This document shows positions 36,201 through 45,137 of a DNA stretch of 52,645 bases, piece by piece. The position numbers and the translations under genes are program-made. The stretch's first letter is position 1; each line of letters opens with the position of its first letter. Source of the stretch: Tenericutes bacterium ADurb.BinA124 (GTDB lineage Bacteria > Bacillota_I > Bacilli_A > ML615J-28 > CAG-698); assembly GCA_002068415.1 (NCBI GenBank), contig MVZM01000012.1:1-52645 (forward strand), read 5' to 3'. Under the pieces are notes generated by a model, which ran no database searches, was not told the origin of the DNA, and saw nothing but the letters and a program-made list of their open reading frames with translations.

Positions 36201-39200
36201 TTTAAATAATATCAATGTTGACCCAGATGTTTTATTGGATTTATCCAATGAGCGTGGTGGGGCCGATGATGATGTCGGGGTGATTATGTCATCCACCATC
36301 ATTACTGATACAATTATTAAAAAGATTATTGATTTAGCTGAGGGTGAGAACTCATCAATAGTCATTAATTTAACGCAAGAAGATGATCGTTGGTACGACA
36401 GCGAAACGGAAGACGGGGAAATCAGAAAATTAATCCGTGCTATCCAAATTATCTTTAGCGGTGAAGGAAAGAGCTTAAATAATCCGGATATCGATCCGAA
36501 TGTTATTTTGAATTTATCCGATGGCTCAGTTGATCCAAGTGATGACCAAATCGGTGATATTTTAGCTTCGATTATTGCTTCCGACTCAATGATTAAAGTT
36601 ATTTATGATTTGGGTCAAGGTGATGATCCGGCCCTCGTTATTAACTTAACCCTCACTGATGAACGTTGGTATGATGATGGTGACCACAAAGGTGAATTAC
36701 GAGCTTTAATTGATGCCGTTAAAATCGTTTTAGGGGAAAACCCGGATTTAGCCAATGTCAATGTTGATCCGGATATCTTATTGGATTTATCCAATCATCG
36801 TGGTGGCGCTGATGATGATGTGGGTGTGATTTTAGCATCCATCATTGTAACCGATACCATTATTAAGGAAATCATTGATTTAGGCAGTGCTGAAAATTCT
36901 TCCATTGTTGTGAACTTAACAAGGGAAGATGAACGTTGGTATGACAGCGAAACGGAAGATGGTGAAATCAGAAGATTAATCCGTGCTATCCAAATTATCT
37001 TTAGCGGTGAAGGAAAGAGCTTAAATAATCCGGATATTGATCCCAATGTCATTTTGAATTTATCCGATGGCTCAGTTGATCCAAGTGATGACCAAATCGG
37101 TGATATTTTAGCTTCCATTATTGCTTCCGATTCAATGATTAAAGTTATTTATGATTTGGGTCAGGGCGATGATTCGGCCCTTGTTATTAACTTAACACTC
37201 ACTGATGAGCGTTGGTATGATACGGAATTGAGCGATGGCGAATTGAAACGCTTTATTCGGGCTGTTAAAATCATTTTAGGGGAAAACCCGGATTTATCCA
37301 ATGTCAATGTTGATCCGGATATCTTGCTGGATTTATCTAATCATCGTGGTGGCGCTGATGATGATGTGGGTGTGATTATGTCATCCACCATTGTAACTGA
37401 TACAATTATTAAGGAAATCATTGATTTAGGCAGTGCTGAAAATTCTTCGATTGTTGTGAACTTAACAAGGGAAGATGAACGTTGGTATGACAAAGAAACG
37501 GAAGATGGTGAAATCAGAAGATTAATCCGCGCCATTCAAATTCTCTTCAGCGGTGAAGGAAAGAGCTTAAATAATCCGGATATTGATCCGAATGTGATTT
37601 TGAATTTATCCGATGGCTCAGTTGATCCAAGTGATGACCAAATCGGTGATATTTTAGCTTCGATTATTGCTTCCGACTCAATGATTAAAGTTATTTATGA
37701 TTTGGGTCAGGGCGATGATCCGGTCTTGATTATCAATTTAACTGTTAATGATGCCAGATGGTATGATGATGGTGACACTAGGGGTGAACTGCGGCACTTT
37801 ATTGAGGCTGTTAAAGTTATTTTAGGTGAAAACCCGGATTTAAATAATCCGAATGTTGATGCCAATGTTTTAAAAACCCTAAGTTTAGGTGATGTTGACC
37901 CGGCTGATGATGATGTTAAAACGATTCAAAAATCCATTATTGCTCGGGATACTATTATCAATAAGATTATCGAGATTGCTCATCCGACTGAAGGTGAAGC
38001 GACTTTAGTTGTTAATTTGGAAGCCGATGATCCAAGATGGCTCGATAGTGAAACCGAAGATGGCGAAATTAGAAAATTAATTCGCGCCATTCAAATCATC
38101 TTTAAAGATCCGGAAGATGATATTAATAATCCCAATATTGGCCCCAATATTGTTTTAGAATTAACTAATGGCACCGAAGATACGAATGACGATGGTGTGG
38201 TTGATGAACATGATAGCGATGAACTAGGCCTTGTTTTACAATCCACTATTATTTCCGATTCCATTATTAAGCAATTGCGTGAATTGGGGTCAGGCGACAA
38301 TCCGACTTTGATTGTTGACTTAGAGGCCGATGATCCGCGTTGGCACGATAGCGAGGAACGCAACGGGGAAATCAGAAATCTCGTCTTAGCGATTGAAATC
38401 ATCTTAGTCAAGGATGTTGATGGCAATATTGACTTAGACAATCCGACCATTCGTCCTCAGGATGAAATCCTTCGTTTACCGGATCCGGATATTGACATCT
38501 TAATGCAATCCATTATTTTAACGAGAACGATTGTGAAAGAAGTTATGGCAAATGAAACTCTAACTATTCCGGAAGCCTTAAAGGATCGTAATAATCCGGA
38601 TTGGTATAATGAAGGTGACACAAGAGGAGAACTGCATAAATTGTTTGCTGTTGCCGCCATTACGATGGATGATGATTCAACCCAAATGTCGTCTACAAAA
38701 TTCCTAAACATGAGCGAAGATGATATCAATATCGTTTTAGCTAGTTTAATTGCGACCGAAACCATTAAAACCGAACTTCGGGGCATGGATAAATTAGTCA
38801 TTGATGAAACTAATCCTTTATTTAAATGGGAGGACAGCTTTGATGGTGATGAAAGAACCGATGGCGAATTACGTAAATTATTAACCAGTGCCACTTTATT
38901 AGTGGAAAATGAAGAAATAAAGATTGATAAGATTTTAACATTATCTCATGTTCAACTGGATCAATTATGTCAATCACGAATTATTGTTGATTCAACGGTC
39001 AAAGAACTTGAAACCATGACGGCAGAAACCGGCTCGCTTTACAAAGTGCTTTACTTACCGGATAAGGCTGAAACCGAATACCATGGTTCCGGTGGTGAAT
39101 TAAAACGCTTCTTGATTGCTTTGCAATATTTGAAGAATGCCAATACTACTCCGGATCAAGGAATTGCTGATATGAAGACGATTTCGATTGCGTCCTTAAC

Positions 39201-41775
39201 CGATGAACATCAAGGCGAAATTTTAGCTTCCGCGATTATCTCGAATACGATTATTACCAATATCGTTACTGAAGCTAACCGTGATGCTTCACCATTAGTA
39301 TTACCGGCGAAGTTTGTGGAAGATGATCCGGCCTATGATGAATCCGCTTGGGAAGGCGAATTACCGAAATTCTTGGATACGGTTGCTGTTTTCCTTGGTG
39401 AAGATGCCGATTTATCACATATGAACATCAGTGCCGAAAACTTTACCAATTTAACTGACGGCACGGTGGACTTAAATGAAAATGGTGTGATTGATAAAGA
39501 AGAAGATGAAATTAAAACGATTACCAGTTCGGATATCATTGCTTACACGATTGTGCAAGAAATCATTAAGGAATCGACTCGCGAAGGCTCTATTCTTAAG
39601 ATTCCTAATGATGTTACCGATGAAGTATGGTATGGCAATGACGGTGAATTAAGAAAATTCTTAATGGCGGTCAGCGCCATTACCGGAAACGGCTTGGAAG
39701 TTGATGAAAACAAATTCTTGAATTTAAGCGATAATGAAATTACTCGCATTGTCAATTCCCGGGTTCTTTCCTATTCAATTGTGAAGAAACTTGAAGACGA
39801 ACGCCATAGCGAAACGACTTTGATTACTTTACCGAATAAATTTAATCCTGACCAAGCAGAATACAACGAGAACTTGTGGTATGGAGAAAGCGGGGAACTG
39901 GCCAAGACCTTAAAAGCTTTGCGCGGTTTAGGCATGACCACCTATGATTCTAATTTCTCCATCCGGCCGTTATTTGATGAAGCGAAAGGTACCAAGGAGG
40001 AAGTCATCTTAGCGAGTGAAGTTGTGGAAGCAACGATTATCAATAAGATTGAAACTGAAGCGGAAGTTGGCGGCTCACTACATGGCACCTTAATTATTCC
40101 TCCCGACATTACTTGGGAACGCACTTTTGTTAATAAAGAAATTACCGATATTGGTGAATTACGACGCTTCTTAAAGGCCATCGACATTATTCTTGATGGT
40201 GGAGAATTAGAATCTGCTTCCTTCAATGTTGAGAAATTCTTTGATGATGGCAGTGGCAGTCAAGCAACCTTACTAGCTTCCCGCATTATTGAAGCTTCGG
40301 TGGTCGCCAAGATTGATAAAGAAGCTTCCGAAGGCGGATCGCTTTATGGCACTTTAGTTTATCCGTCCGATTGGAATGATGAAGATTGGTACGGACCGAC
40401 GGGTGAATTGCCGAAGTTCTTAGATGCCATTGAGATTATTATTGGTGGTGGTAGCTTTGAAACGACAAACTTTGAAGCTGACAAATTCTTAGGCGATGAT
40501 CGTCCGACCTTACTGGCTTCGCGGGTAATTGAAGCTTCGGTTGTGGATTATATTATTGATTCAGCAAATCCGGTTAATGGGGTCTTAAAAGAGACATTGT
40601 ACCTACCAAACGGTTTAGAAACCAATAATCCACAGTGGTATAGTTTAAACGGTAATGAAATTAACCGTTTCTTAGATGCCATTAAGATAATCGTTGGCCC
40701 AGGTGGCAGCTATGCCGAGGCTAATTTCTCCGTTGATGCGATTTTAGGTGATAAGCGTGATGAAGTATTAGAATCTAGAGTTGTGGAAGCATCTGTTGTT
40801 CGCTATGTTATCGAATCATCTGAGGAAGGCGGAACATTGCACGGAACCTTGGTTATTCCAGTTGATTTACAAAGCAATGGTGAGCCATGGTATGGTCCAA
40901 GTGGTGAACTGAAGAAGTTCTTAGATGCGATGGATATCCTCATTGGTGAGGGTACTTATGGCGATGCCGACTTCTCCGTTGATGCCATTCTTGGTCCTAA
41001 CCAAGACACTTTGTTGGAATCACGAGTTGTGGAAGCATCCGTAATTAAACAAGTTAAACTGTTAGGCAATATCACCATTCCGGATAAGACAATTCCGGCC
41101 CATGTTGCGAAATACTATTACTTCAGCGATGAAGACATTATTTGGGAACGCACTTACAGTGATGGCCTTGTGACCGACATTGGGGAATTGCGTCGCTTCT
41201 TAGCGGGTGTTGATGAAATCCTTGGCGTGGGCGAAAGCTTTGCAACCTTTGTCTTTAATATGAATGCCATGATGACCACTGATTTTGCGATTGTGCTTGA
41301 GTCCCGTGTTTTGGAAGCTACGGTAGCTGATATGGTTGATGATATCTTAGCAACATCGCTGAACGGCTTTATTAAGACTCCGGCTGATGGTTATCAATGG
41401 TTCTACCATGCAACATCAACTGATTTAGCATCCGGCCTTGTCCGTCGTGGTGAGTATGTCTTAACCGAAACAAGTTTCCAATACTCTGACTTATTAGGCT
41501 TCTTGAACAGTATCCAAGCGATGGAAGCTGCCGGCCTTGACTTTGAGAATATTACCTATATGGCAATTGCTGCTTGTGATTCGGATGAATTATCAACAGC
41601 CTTGTGGGATTACTCTCGCATCATGCGCGGATCAATTGCTACCATGCTTAACAAGACTTTAGAACCGATTGGTAGTCCGTTCAAGCCGATCTTTAAAGAC
41701 TCGGATTTCAATTCTAAAGCTGATGTGAAGACTAAACTTGATGAATTTAAATTCTTCGTTAACTCAATATCTTAG
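33208..41775 (+). CDS. giant CvpA-anchored repeat protein (2,855 residues)
   Basis: Residues 1-200 look like a CvpA-family membrane domain: hydrophobic segments near 14-36, 40-66, 108-150 and 168-195, with GGFLAGMFKSIYK early and GSRFGGALVGALRALIAVVL before the last. The remaining 2,600 residues are acidic and built of about 25 diverged units of roughly 90-110 residues. Each unit has an aromatic turn then GEL/GEI-R-x-hydrophobic (e.g. WYDSETEDGEIRKLIRAIQI), an NVDPDILLDLS-like segment, and LASxIIxxTIIKxI. At about residues 915, 1657 and 2088 the middle segment becomes an EF-hand-like loop (DTNNDGVVDELDDDE). There is no sortase motif or C-terminal membrane segment. It is cotranscribed with darA, 18 bases downstream. 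I do not recognise the repeat family. A long extracellular or periplasm-like, calcium-binding rod fixed by its N-terminus is the best inference. Confidence 0.8.
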   Translation: MALPFDPAELMNYFNYVVLAILALGVLGGFLAGMFKSIYKLIVFVVLLLIGWFLSPYIVSYLLAFDISSIYPLEFDGLQVTSINDFLVSFVTKQYPDFVPLLEEGTQSYTLVIQLISMVLRLVVVIVWLILMGTIFKFLFWIVYLFIKPRRRTAEGKRMKKTMGSRFGGALVGALRALIAVVLLSIPLSGIASIGANLASFMTDASQEASKGEYVLYLSNDAARLANGSNMPFDDATMEALVSFMQNYRQSYAGMAAGLIKIKEVPLDEYAFDELLSITVNETQVKFRYELIQGLKIYDTLMENTDGEINVETFMAMDKDAIEEIFAAAKELKIIQVVIPVGLEVVTKTNILGDQLEGVSEYVDINSLAEQLMEVDFLKEIENIGSIVADVSTLKIFESDLEGLALYMSFDTETVSNIFNSIGDLQLVDIIGNVGIAYLLASEELATALDEMGLTTDDIDLSDVDWGDEIANLGNVYAAFKDFDITSTEFEQIDFNLITDEEINAFAEALFASKVLSNNSAVLVHVGLSLMPEEYRDFITVTNVEAKDLVSLLGLGKVLIASGILNEDFDPVNLLTSGNIDALAEYISSSNLLSGSIGGIIEMLLSQVELPEGLTITIDPNFDWSGESGKTELKALLKAAGKLVEMGIGEDDFIKNLSGDDINELADILAESTILMSNIQNILEFFLSDETLTGGIKIELGDIDWTSAEGKTEFKALLGAVSAIFAAGILEDGFDFKTLEQATIDDLAAKLAASTVIRNNLTTIINQLVSGMDIDFTINAFEDPDDWTELELKSLLSAVKIVLSKTNIPEDLFNLSEAELNTLLGSHLICDAIINVIKDFTAEGGQLHGLLIIKNVSDDEWKDTLDDDGNVVVKGELRKLFTSAKILLGENINFDDPDGIIDPNRILNLSDGTKDTNNDGVVDELDDDEIKEMLTSKILKDTIINKLIEFGTDEKDELGNVITEAVLVVSLGPDDVRWEAEIKAFVRAVKVVLGESIDLNNINVDPDVLLDLSNERGGADDDVGVIMSSTIITDTIIKKIIDLAEGENSSIVINLTQEDDRWYDSETEDGEIRKLIRAIQIIFSGEGKSLNNPDIDPNVILNLSDGSVDPSDDQIGDILASIIASDSMIKVIYDLGQGDDPALVINLTLTDERWYDDGDHKGELRALIDAVKIVLGENPDLANVNVDPDILLDLSNHRGGADDDVGVILASIIVTDTIIKEIIDLGSAENSSIVVNLTREDERWYDSETEDGEIRRLIRAIQIIFSGEGKSLNNPDIDPNVILNLSDGSVDPSDDQIGDILASIIASDSMIKVIYDLGQGDDSALVINLTLTDERWYDTELSDGELKRFIRAVKIILGENPDLSNVNVDPDILLDLSNHRGGADDDVGVIMSSTIVTDTIIKEIIDLGSAENSSIVVNLTREDERWYDKETEDGEIRRLIRAIQILFSGEGKSLNNPDIDPNVILNLSDGSVDPSDDQIGDILASIIASDSMIKVIYDLGQGDDPVLIINLTVNDARWYDDGDTRGELRHFIEAVKVILGENPDLNNPNVDANVLKTLSLGDVDPADDDVKTIQKSIIARDTIINKIIEIAHPTEGEATLVVNLEADDPRWLDSETEDGEIRKLIRAIQIIFKDPEDDINNPNIGPNIVLELTNGTEDTNDDGVVDEHDSDELGLVLQSTIISDSIIKQLRELGSGDNPTLIVDLEADDPRWHDSEERNGEIRNLVLAIEIILVKDVDGNIDLDNPTIRPQDEILRLPDPDIDILMQSIILTRTIVKEVMANETLTIPEALKDRNNPDWYNEGDTRGELHKLFAVAAITMDDDSTQMSSTKFLNMSEDDINIVLASLIATETIKTELRGMDKLVIDETNPLFKWEDSFDGDERTDGELRKLLTSATLLVENEEIKIDKILTLSHVQLDQLCQSRIIVDSTVKELETMTAETGSLYKVLYLPDKAETEYHGSGGELKRFLIALQYLKNANTTPDQGIADMKTISIASLTDEHQGEILASAIISNTIITNIVTEANRDASPLVLPAKFVEDDPAYDESAWEGELPKFLDTVAVFLGEDADLSHMNISAENFTNLTDGTVDLNENGVIDKEEDEIKTITSSDIIAYTIVQEIIKESTREGSILKIPNDVTDEVWYGNDGELRKFLMAVSAITGNGLEVDENKFLNLSDNEITRIVNSRVLSYSIVKKLEDERHSETTLITLPNKFNPDQAEYNENLWYGESGELAKTLKALRGLGMTTYDSNFSIRPLFDEAKGTKEEVILASEVVEATIINKIETEAEVGGSLHGTLIIPPDITWERTFVNKEITDIGELRRFLKAIDIILDGGELESASFNVEKFFDDGSGSQATLLASRIIEASVVAKIDKEASEGGSLYGTLVYPSDWNDEDWYGPTGELPKFLDAIEIIIGGGSFETTNFEADKFLGDDRPTLLASRVIEASVVDYIIDSANPVNGVLKETLYLPNGLETNNPQWYSLNGNEINRFLDAIKIIVGPGGSYAEANFSVDAILGDKRDEVLESRVVEASVVRYVIESSEEGGTLHGTLVIPVDLQSNGEPWYGPSGELKKFLDAMDILIGEGTYGDADFSVDAILGPNQDTLLESRVVEASVIKQVKLLGNITIPDKTIPAHVAKYYYFSDEDIIWERTYSDGLVTDIGELRRFLAGVDEILGVGESFATFVFNMNAMMTTDFAIVLESRVLEATVADMVDDILATSLNGFIKTPADGYQWFYHATSTDLASGLVRRGEYVLTETSFQYSDLLGFLNSIQAMEAAGLDFENITYMAIAACDSDELSTALWDYSRIMRGSIATMLNKTLEPIGSPFKPIFKDSDFNSKADVKTKLDEFKFFVNSIS
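36388..37720 (+). repeat. 546-bp near-identical higher-order repeats inside the giant gene
   Basis: Segments beginning at 36388, 36934 and 37480 are almost identical at DNA level; the period is 546 bases, i.e. 182 codons or two protein units. The third copy fades near 37720. Older units on both sides are much more diverged, so this block was amplified recently and in frame. Confidence 0.85.
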
Positions 41776-41793
41776 GAAAGAGCAGGTGATTAA

Positions 41794-42117
41794 ATGAAAC
41801 TAATTATTGCTATTGTTGCCAACGACGATTGTCCGGCGCTGATGAAGGGCCTTGTGAAGAGCAAGAACAATGTAACGAAACTGGCCTCCAGCGGTGGTTT
41901 CCTAAAGCGCGGCAACACGACCCTAATGATTGGCGCAAAGGACGAAGAAGTTGACCACATTATTAAAATTATTGCCGAGCATTCGCGAACCCGCAATGAA
42001 CTCGTTCCTAGTTCCGTCATCAGTGAATTTGGGATTATGCCCTCCGCACCCCTAGAAGTAACGGTCGGGGGTGCCACCATCTTCATTCTTGATGTTGTTG
42101 ATTTTATGAAGATTTAA
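41794..42117 (+). CDS. darA: DarA/PstA-type cyclic-di-AMP receptor (PII-like)
   Basis: The 107-residue protein has the conserved DarA frame: MKLIIAIVANDD, TKLASSGGFLKRGNTTLMIG, and DEEVDHIIKIIAEHSRTRNE, with VGGATIFILDVVDF at the end. Family members are cytoplasmic trimers that bind c-di-AMP between subunits with the T-loop-like region. AGGTGAT lies before ATG 41794, 18 bases after the giant gene, so the two share a transcript. c-di-AMP controls osmotic and envelope balance in related bacteria, which may link this sensor to the envelope role of the giant protein; that link is inference. Confidence 0.9.
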   Translation: MKLIIAIVANDDCPALMKGLVKSKNNVTKLASSGGFLKRGNTTLMIGAKDEEVDHIIKIIAEHSRTRNELVPSSVISEFGIMPSAPLEVTVGGATIFILDVVDFMKI

Positions 42118-42123
42118 ACCAAC

Positions 42124-42160
42124 AAAAAAGCCTGTGAGAATTAGCTTCTTACAGGCTTTT
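42124..42160. terminator. bidirectional terminator between darA and phoR
   Basis: AAAAAGCCTGTGAGAA and TTCTTACAGGCTTTT form a stem of about 14 pairs with a five-base loop, with A- and T-runs on both sides, ending both converging transcripts. Confidence 0.8.
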
Positions 42161-42163
42161 AGT

Positions 42164-43822
42164 TTAGGCTTTGGGGAAAGTAACTGTTATCGTGGTTCCT
42201 TTATTAAGTTTGCTTGTGACATTAATGAGGGCGTTATGTAATTGGGCGGTATGTTTCACAATCGATAAACCGAGCCCCGTGCCGCCGGTTTCCTTAGAAT
42301 GACTTTGATCAATCCGGTAAAAGCGTTCAAAAATGCGGTCTTGGTGTTTAGGGGCGATGCCAATGCCGTTATCTTCAACAGACAAACTTACTTGAGTTTC
42401 CGTTTCCAAAATGCTTACTTTCACAAACCCGTTTTCACGATTGTAGACAATAGCGTTGTCCACTAAGTTAAAAACAAGTTCATAAAGCATTTTTTCGACA
42501 GCTTGGATGCTTGGAGAACTTCCTTTTAGTTCTAAACTAACTTTTAAAGAATCCGCTTTTTTGGTGAGGTCTTGTATAACTTTGGTAGCGATGGCCATTA
42601 AATCAACCGGAGCAAACTGCTTTTGTAAATCACCTTCATCCAAGCGGGATAATTTGATGATATCATCAATTAAAACTAATAGCTGGGCGGCCCCTTGGTA
42701 GATTTCTTGGGAAAAGCGAGGAATGTCTTCCTTTTTCGCAATCCCATTATGAATTATTTCCGCATAACCCATAATCGAAGTTAACGGGGTTTTTAACTCA
42801 TGGGAAACATTGGCGGAAAATTCGCGACGTCTTTGTTCGGCTAATTCACGATCAGTAATATCCACTAAGAAGAGGACAGCCGCGCGTTTTTCCTCATTTT
42901 CACTGACGGAATGGCTGATGAGCCGGTAAATCTTCCCATCCCAAACGACCTTGGCAGTGGCGGAACTTCCTAGGAAAGTTTGATCCAATACTTTGATGTA
43001 GTCAATATCGCGTGATAATTGTAAGTAGTTTCGTCCTTCCCAAAGGGATTGATGGAAAATAACTTTGGCGCTTTTGTTCGCAAATAACAAATTTCTCCGG
43101 TCATCAAAAATAATTAAACCTTCCGCTAAATTTTCCGTAATGGCGTTAAACTCCTCTTCCTTGGCTTTGGCTTCCTTCATTTGATCGTCAATCCGTTTGT
43201 TTTGGCGCGCCATTCTTAAAAGAAGGGGGGATAATTCGGGATAGCTGTTATTAATCAAAGGATTATCCAAATTAAGCTTTAAAATCGGCTCAATAATCAA
43301 TTTAGTGATTTGTTGGGAGAGAAAGACCCCTATAATAAAGATTGTTAAGATAATGGGAATTATCCACAAGAAGGTTTGCAAGAAAATAGCAAAAGCGGTT
43401 TTTGTGGTGCTTGCAATTCGAAAAATTTGGTCATTTTCCAGTTCAATTGCGAAATAGAAAGTTTGTTCGCCGATGGTTTCCGATCTTCGCGTATCTTCAC
43501 CCTTACCGTAAGTTTTCGCTTCCTTGACTTCCGGACGGTCGGCATGGTTTTCCATTTGTAAGGGGTCAACAAAATTATCATAGAGGACGGTGCCATCATA
43601 ATCGATTAGAGTGAGGCGGTTTTTGCTGGTTAAACCAATGGAAGGTAAATAAGCATCATCGGCACTTTCTAAAGCCTTCGCAATATAAATGCCTTCTTCA
43701 CGCAAACGGTCCTTAACTCCTTTAGTGGTGTTGCTATAAAACACCAAAGAAAGGAGGACCGAACTTAAGAGCAAAGTCACCAAGGAAGTTAGGACCATAC
43801 TCCAAAAAATACGTTTTTTCAT
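42164..43822 (-). CDS. phoR: PhoR-type sensor histidine kinase
   Basis: The 552-residue protein has membrane segments at about 7-29 and 145-170 flanking an extracytoplasmic sensor part, a juxtamembrane helix, a PAS-like region (about 225-320, ITENLAEGLIIFDDRRNLLFA), then FSANVSHELKTPLTSIMGY with the phospho-accepting His341, and the ATPase boxes NLVDNAIVYN, DNGIGIAP and GGTGLGLSIVKH. Its gene overlaps phoP by four bases at the end of the pst operon. It should sense phosphate limitation, probably through the Pst/PhoU complex, and phosphorylate PhoP. Confidence 0.92.
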   Translation of the reverse strand: MKKRIFWSMVLTSLVTLLLSSVLLSLVFYSNTTKGVKDRLREEGIYIAKALESADDAYLPSIGLTSKNRLTLIDYDGTVLYDNFVDPLQMENHADRPEVKEAKTYGKGEDTRRSETIGEQTFYFAIELENDQIFRIASTTKTAFAIFLQTFLWIIPIILTIFIIGVFLSQQITKLIIEPILKLNLDNPLINNSYPELSPLLLRMARQNKRIDDQMKEAKAKEEEFNAITENLAEGLIIFDDRRNLLFANKSAKVIFHQSLWEGRNYLQLSRDIDYIKVLDQTFLGSSATAKVVWDGKIYRLISHSVSENEEKRAAVLFLVDITDRELAEQRRREFSANVSHELKTPLTSIMGYAEIIHNGIAKKEDIPRFSQEIYQGAAQLLVLIDDIIKLSRLDEGDLQKQFAPVDLMAIATKVIQDLTKKADSLKVSLELKGSSPSIQAVEKMLYELVFNLVDNAIVYNRENGFVKVSILETETQVSLSVEDNGIGIAPKHQDRIFERFYRIDQSHSKETGGTGLGLSIVKHTAQLHNALINVTSKLNKGTTITVTFPKA

Positions 43823-44493
43823 TTGTCACTCCCGATTTTATAGCCGACGCTTCTTATCGTTTCGATAATACTCCCTTCGCTTCCCAGTTTTTGGCGGAGG
43901 GATTTAATATGGACATCGACAGTCCGTGTTTCGCCAACAAAATCATAACCCCATATTTTAGTTAACATTTCTTCCCTTGTGACAACAATGCCGACATTGA
44001 TTAATAACAATTTAAGGAGTTCAAACTCTTTGGGGGTCAAATCAATGGCTTGATTAGCGACTGTTACTTGATGGGCTTTTTTATCGAGAATGACATTTCC
44101 ATACTGCCATTTGTCGACCTCTTGGTCGCCTTGGGTGCGTCTCAACAAAGCCTTCACCCGGGAAATTAATTCCATCATCCCAAAGGGCTTAACTAAATAA
44201 TCATCGGCACCACTGTCTAAACCTAGGACTTTATCATATTCCGTCCCTTTGGCGGTGATTAAAATGATGGGGAGTTTTTTGTATAAGGAATGTTGACGTA
44301 ATTTTTTTAAAATGGCAATTCCGTCTTCTCCGGGAAGCATGATATCCAATAAAATTAAATGCGGTTTTTTTTCACTTAAGGCCTGCCAAAAATCCCGGGG
44401 TTGAGAAAAGCCCAAAGCCTCAAAACCGGTATTGTGCAAAGTATAAATGATTAATTCCCGAATTCCGCGGTCATCTTCCAAACAAAAAATCAT
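43819..44493 (-). CDS. phoP: PhoP/PhoB-type response regulator
   Basis: The 224-residue protein has a receiver domain (acidic pair Glu6-Asp7, phospho-acceptor Asp50 in LILLDIMLPG, Lys in ILVKPFG-type position as DYLVKPFGMMEL) and an OmpR/PhoB winged-helix (LTPKEFELLKLLL, WGYDFVGETRTVDVHIKSLRQKL). It is coupled to phoU upstream and phoR downstream by four-base overlaps. It likely activates the operon through the TTTACA repeats before pstS. Confidence 0.93.
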   Translation of the reverse strand: MIFCLEDDRGIRELIIYTLHNTGFEALGFSQPRDFWQALSEKKPHLILLDIMLPGEDGIAILKKLRQHSLYKKLPIILITAKGTEYDKVLGLDSGADDYLVKPFGMMELISRVKALLRRTQGDQEVDKWQYGNVILDKKAHQVTVANQAIDLTPKEFELLKLLLINVGIVVTREEMLTKIWGYDFVGETRTVDVHIKSLRQKLGSEGSIIETIRSVGYKIGSDK

Positions 44494-45137
44494 TGGACCT
44501 CCTCATGAACGCCGGTGATGGCAAAGACCACCCAACTAGCGATATTGACGGCATGGTCACCAATTTTTTCATAGTATTTCGCAATCATAAGAAAATCAAG
44601 GGCTTGTTCACCATGACTTTTATCACGGATGATTAACTGGACTAAATCTTTCCTCGTCTTTACAAACAAATCATCAACGATATCATCATAGGCGATGACG
44701 GCCTTCGCAAGCTCCAAATGGCGGTTAACAAAAGCATCGATGCTTTCAGAAACCATCTTAATCGTAGCTTGGGACATCTTTAAGAGGTTTTCGCTGCTAT
44801 GGAGTTCGGATAAATCCGCAAAAATTAAAATCTCCGCAAGATCGGAGGCTTGGTGGCCGATGCGCCCCATGTCGGTAATCATCTTAAGAGCCGAGGAAAT
44901 AAAGCGTAAATCTCTGGCAACGGGGTGTTGTTGCAGTAATAACTTCAAACAAAGATTTTCAATTTCGCGGTTTTTCATAACGATATCTTTATCAATGGCG
45001 ATGGCTTCCTTGGCTTTTTCCAAATCCTTCGTCATGATGGCTTGTGAAGTTAAGGTAATCGCTTTCTCACAAAGCGCTCCCATGGAAATCAATTCATTGT
45101 TCAATTGCTCTAATTGGTTATCAAATTTCGTTCTCAT
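44490..45137 (-). CDS. phoU: PhoU phosphate-signalling regulator
   Basis: The 215-residue all-helical protein has the two PhoU repeats (LNNELISMGALCEKAITLTSQA to ENLCLKLLLQQHPVARDLRFI, and DAFVNRHLELAKAVIAYDDIVDDLF to FLMIAKYYEKIGDHAVNIASW). The ExxxD metal-site patterns (DMGRIGHQASDLAE, EKIGDHAVN) are present. PhoU transmits the state of the Pst transporter to PhoR and restrains both. It starts one base into the pstB stop. Confidence 0.93.
   Translation of the reverse strand: MRTKFDNQLEQLNNELISMGALCEKAITLTSQAIMTKDLEKAKEAIAIDKDIVMKNREIENLCLKLLLQQHPVARDLRFISSALKMITDMGRIGHQASDLAEILIFADLSELHSSENLLKMSQATIKMVSESIDAFVNRHLELAKAVIAYDDIVDDLFVKTRKDLVQLIIRDKSHGEQALDFLMIAKYYEKIGDHAVNIASWVVFAITGVHEEVQ

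Noticed and set aside
35742..36365. 207-codon minus-strand frame inside the giant gene, and several similar ones
   Set aside because: They are Ser/Ile-rich mirror frames of the repeat-coding strand without ribosome sites, produced by its biased codons.
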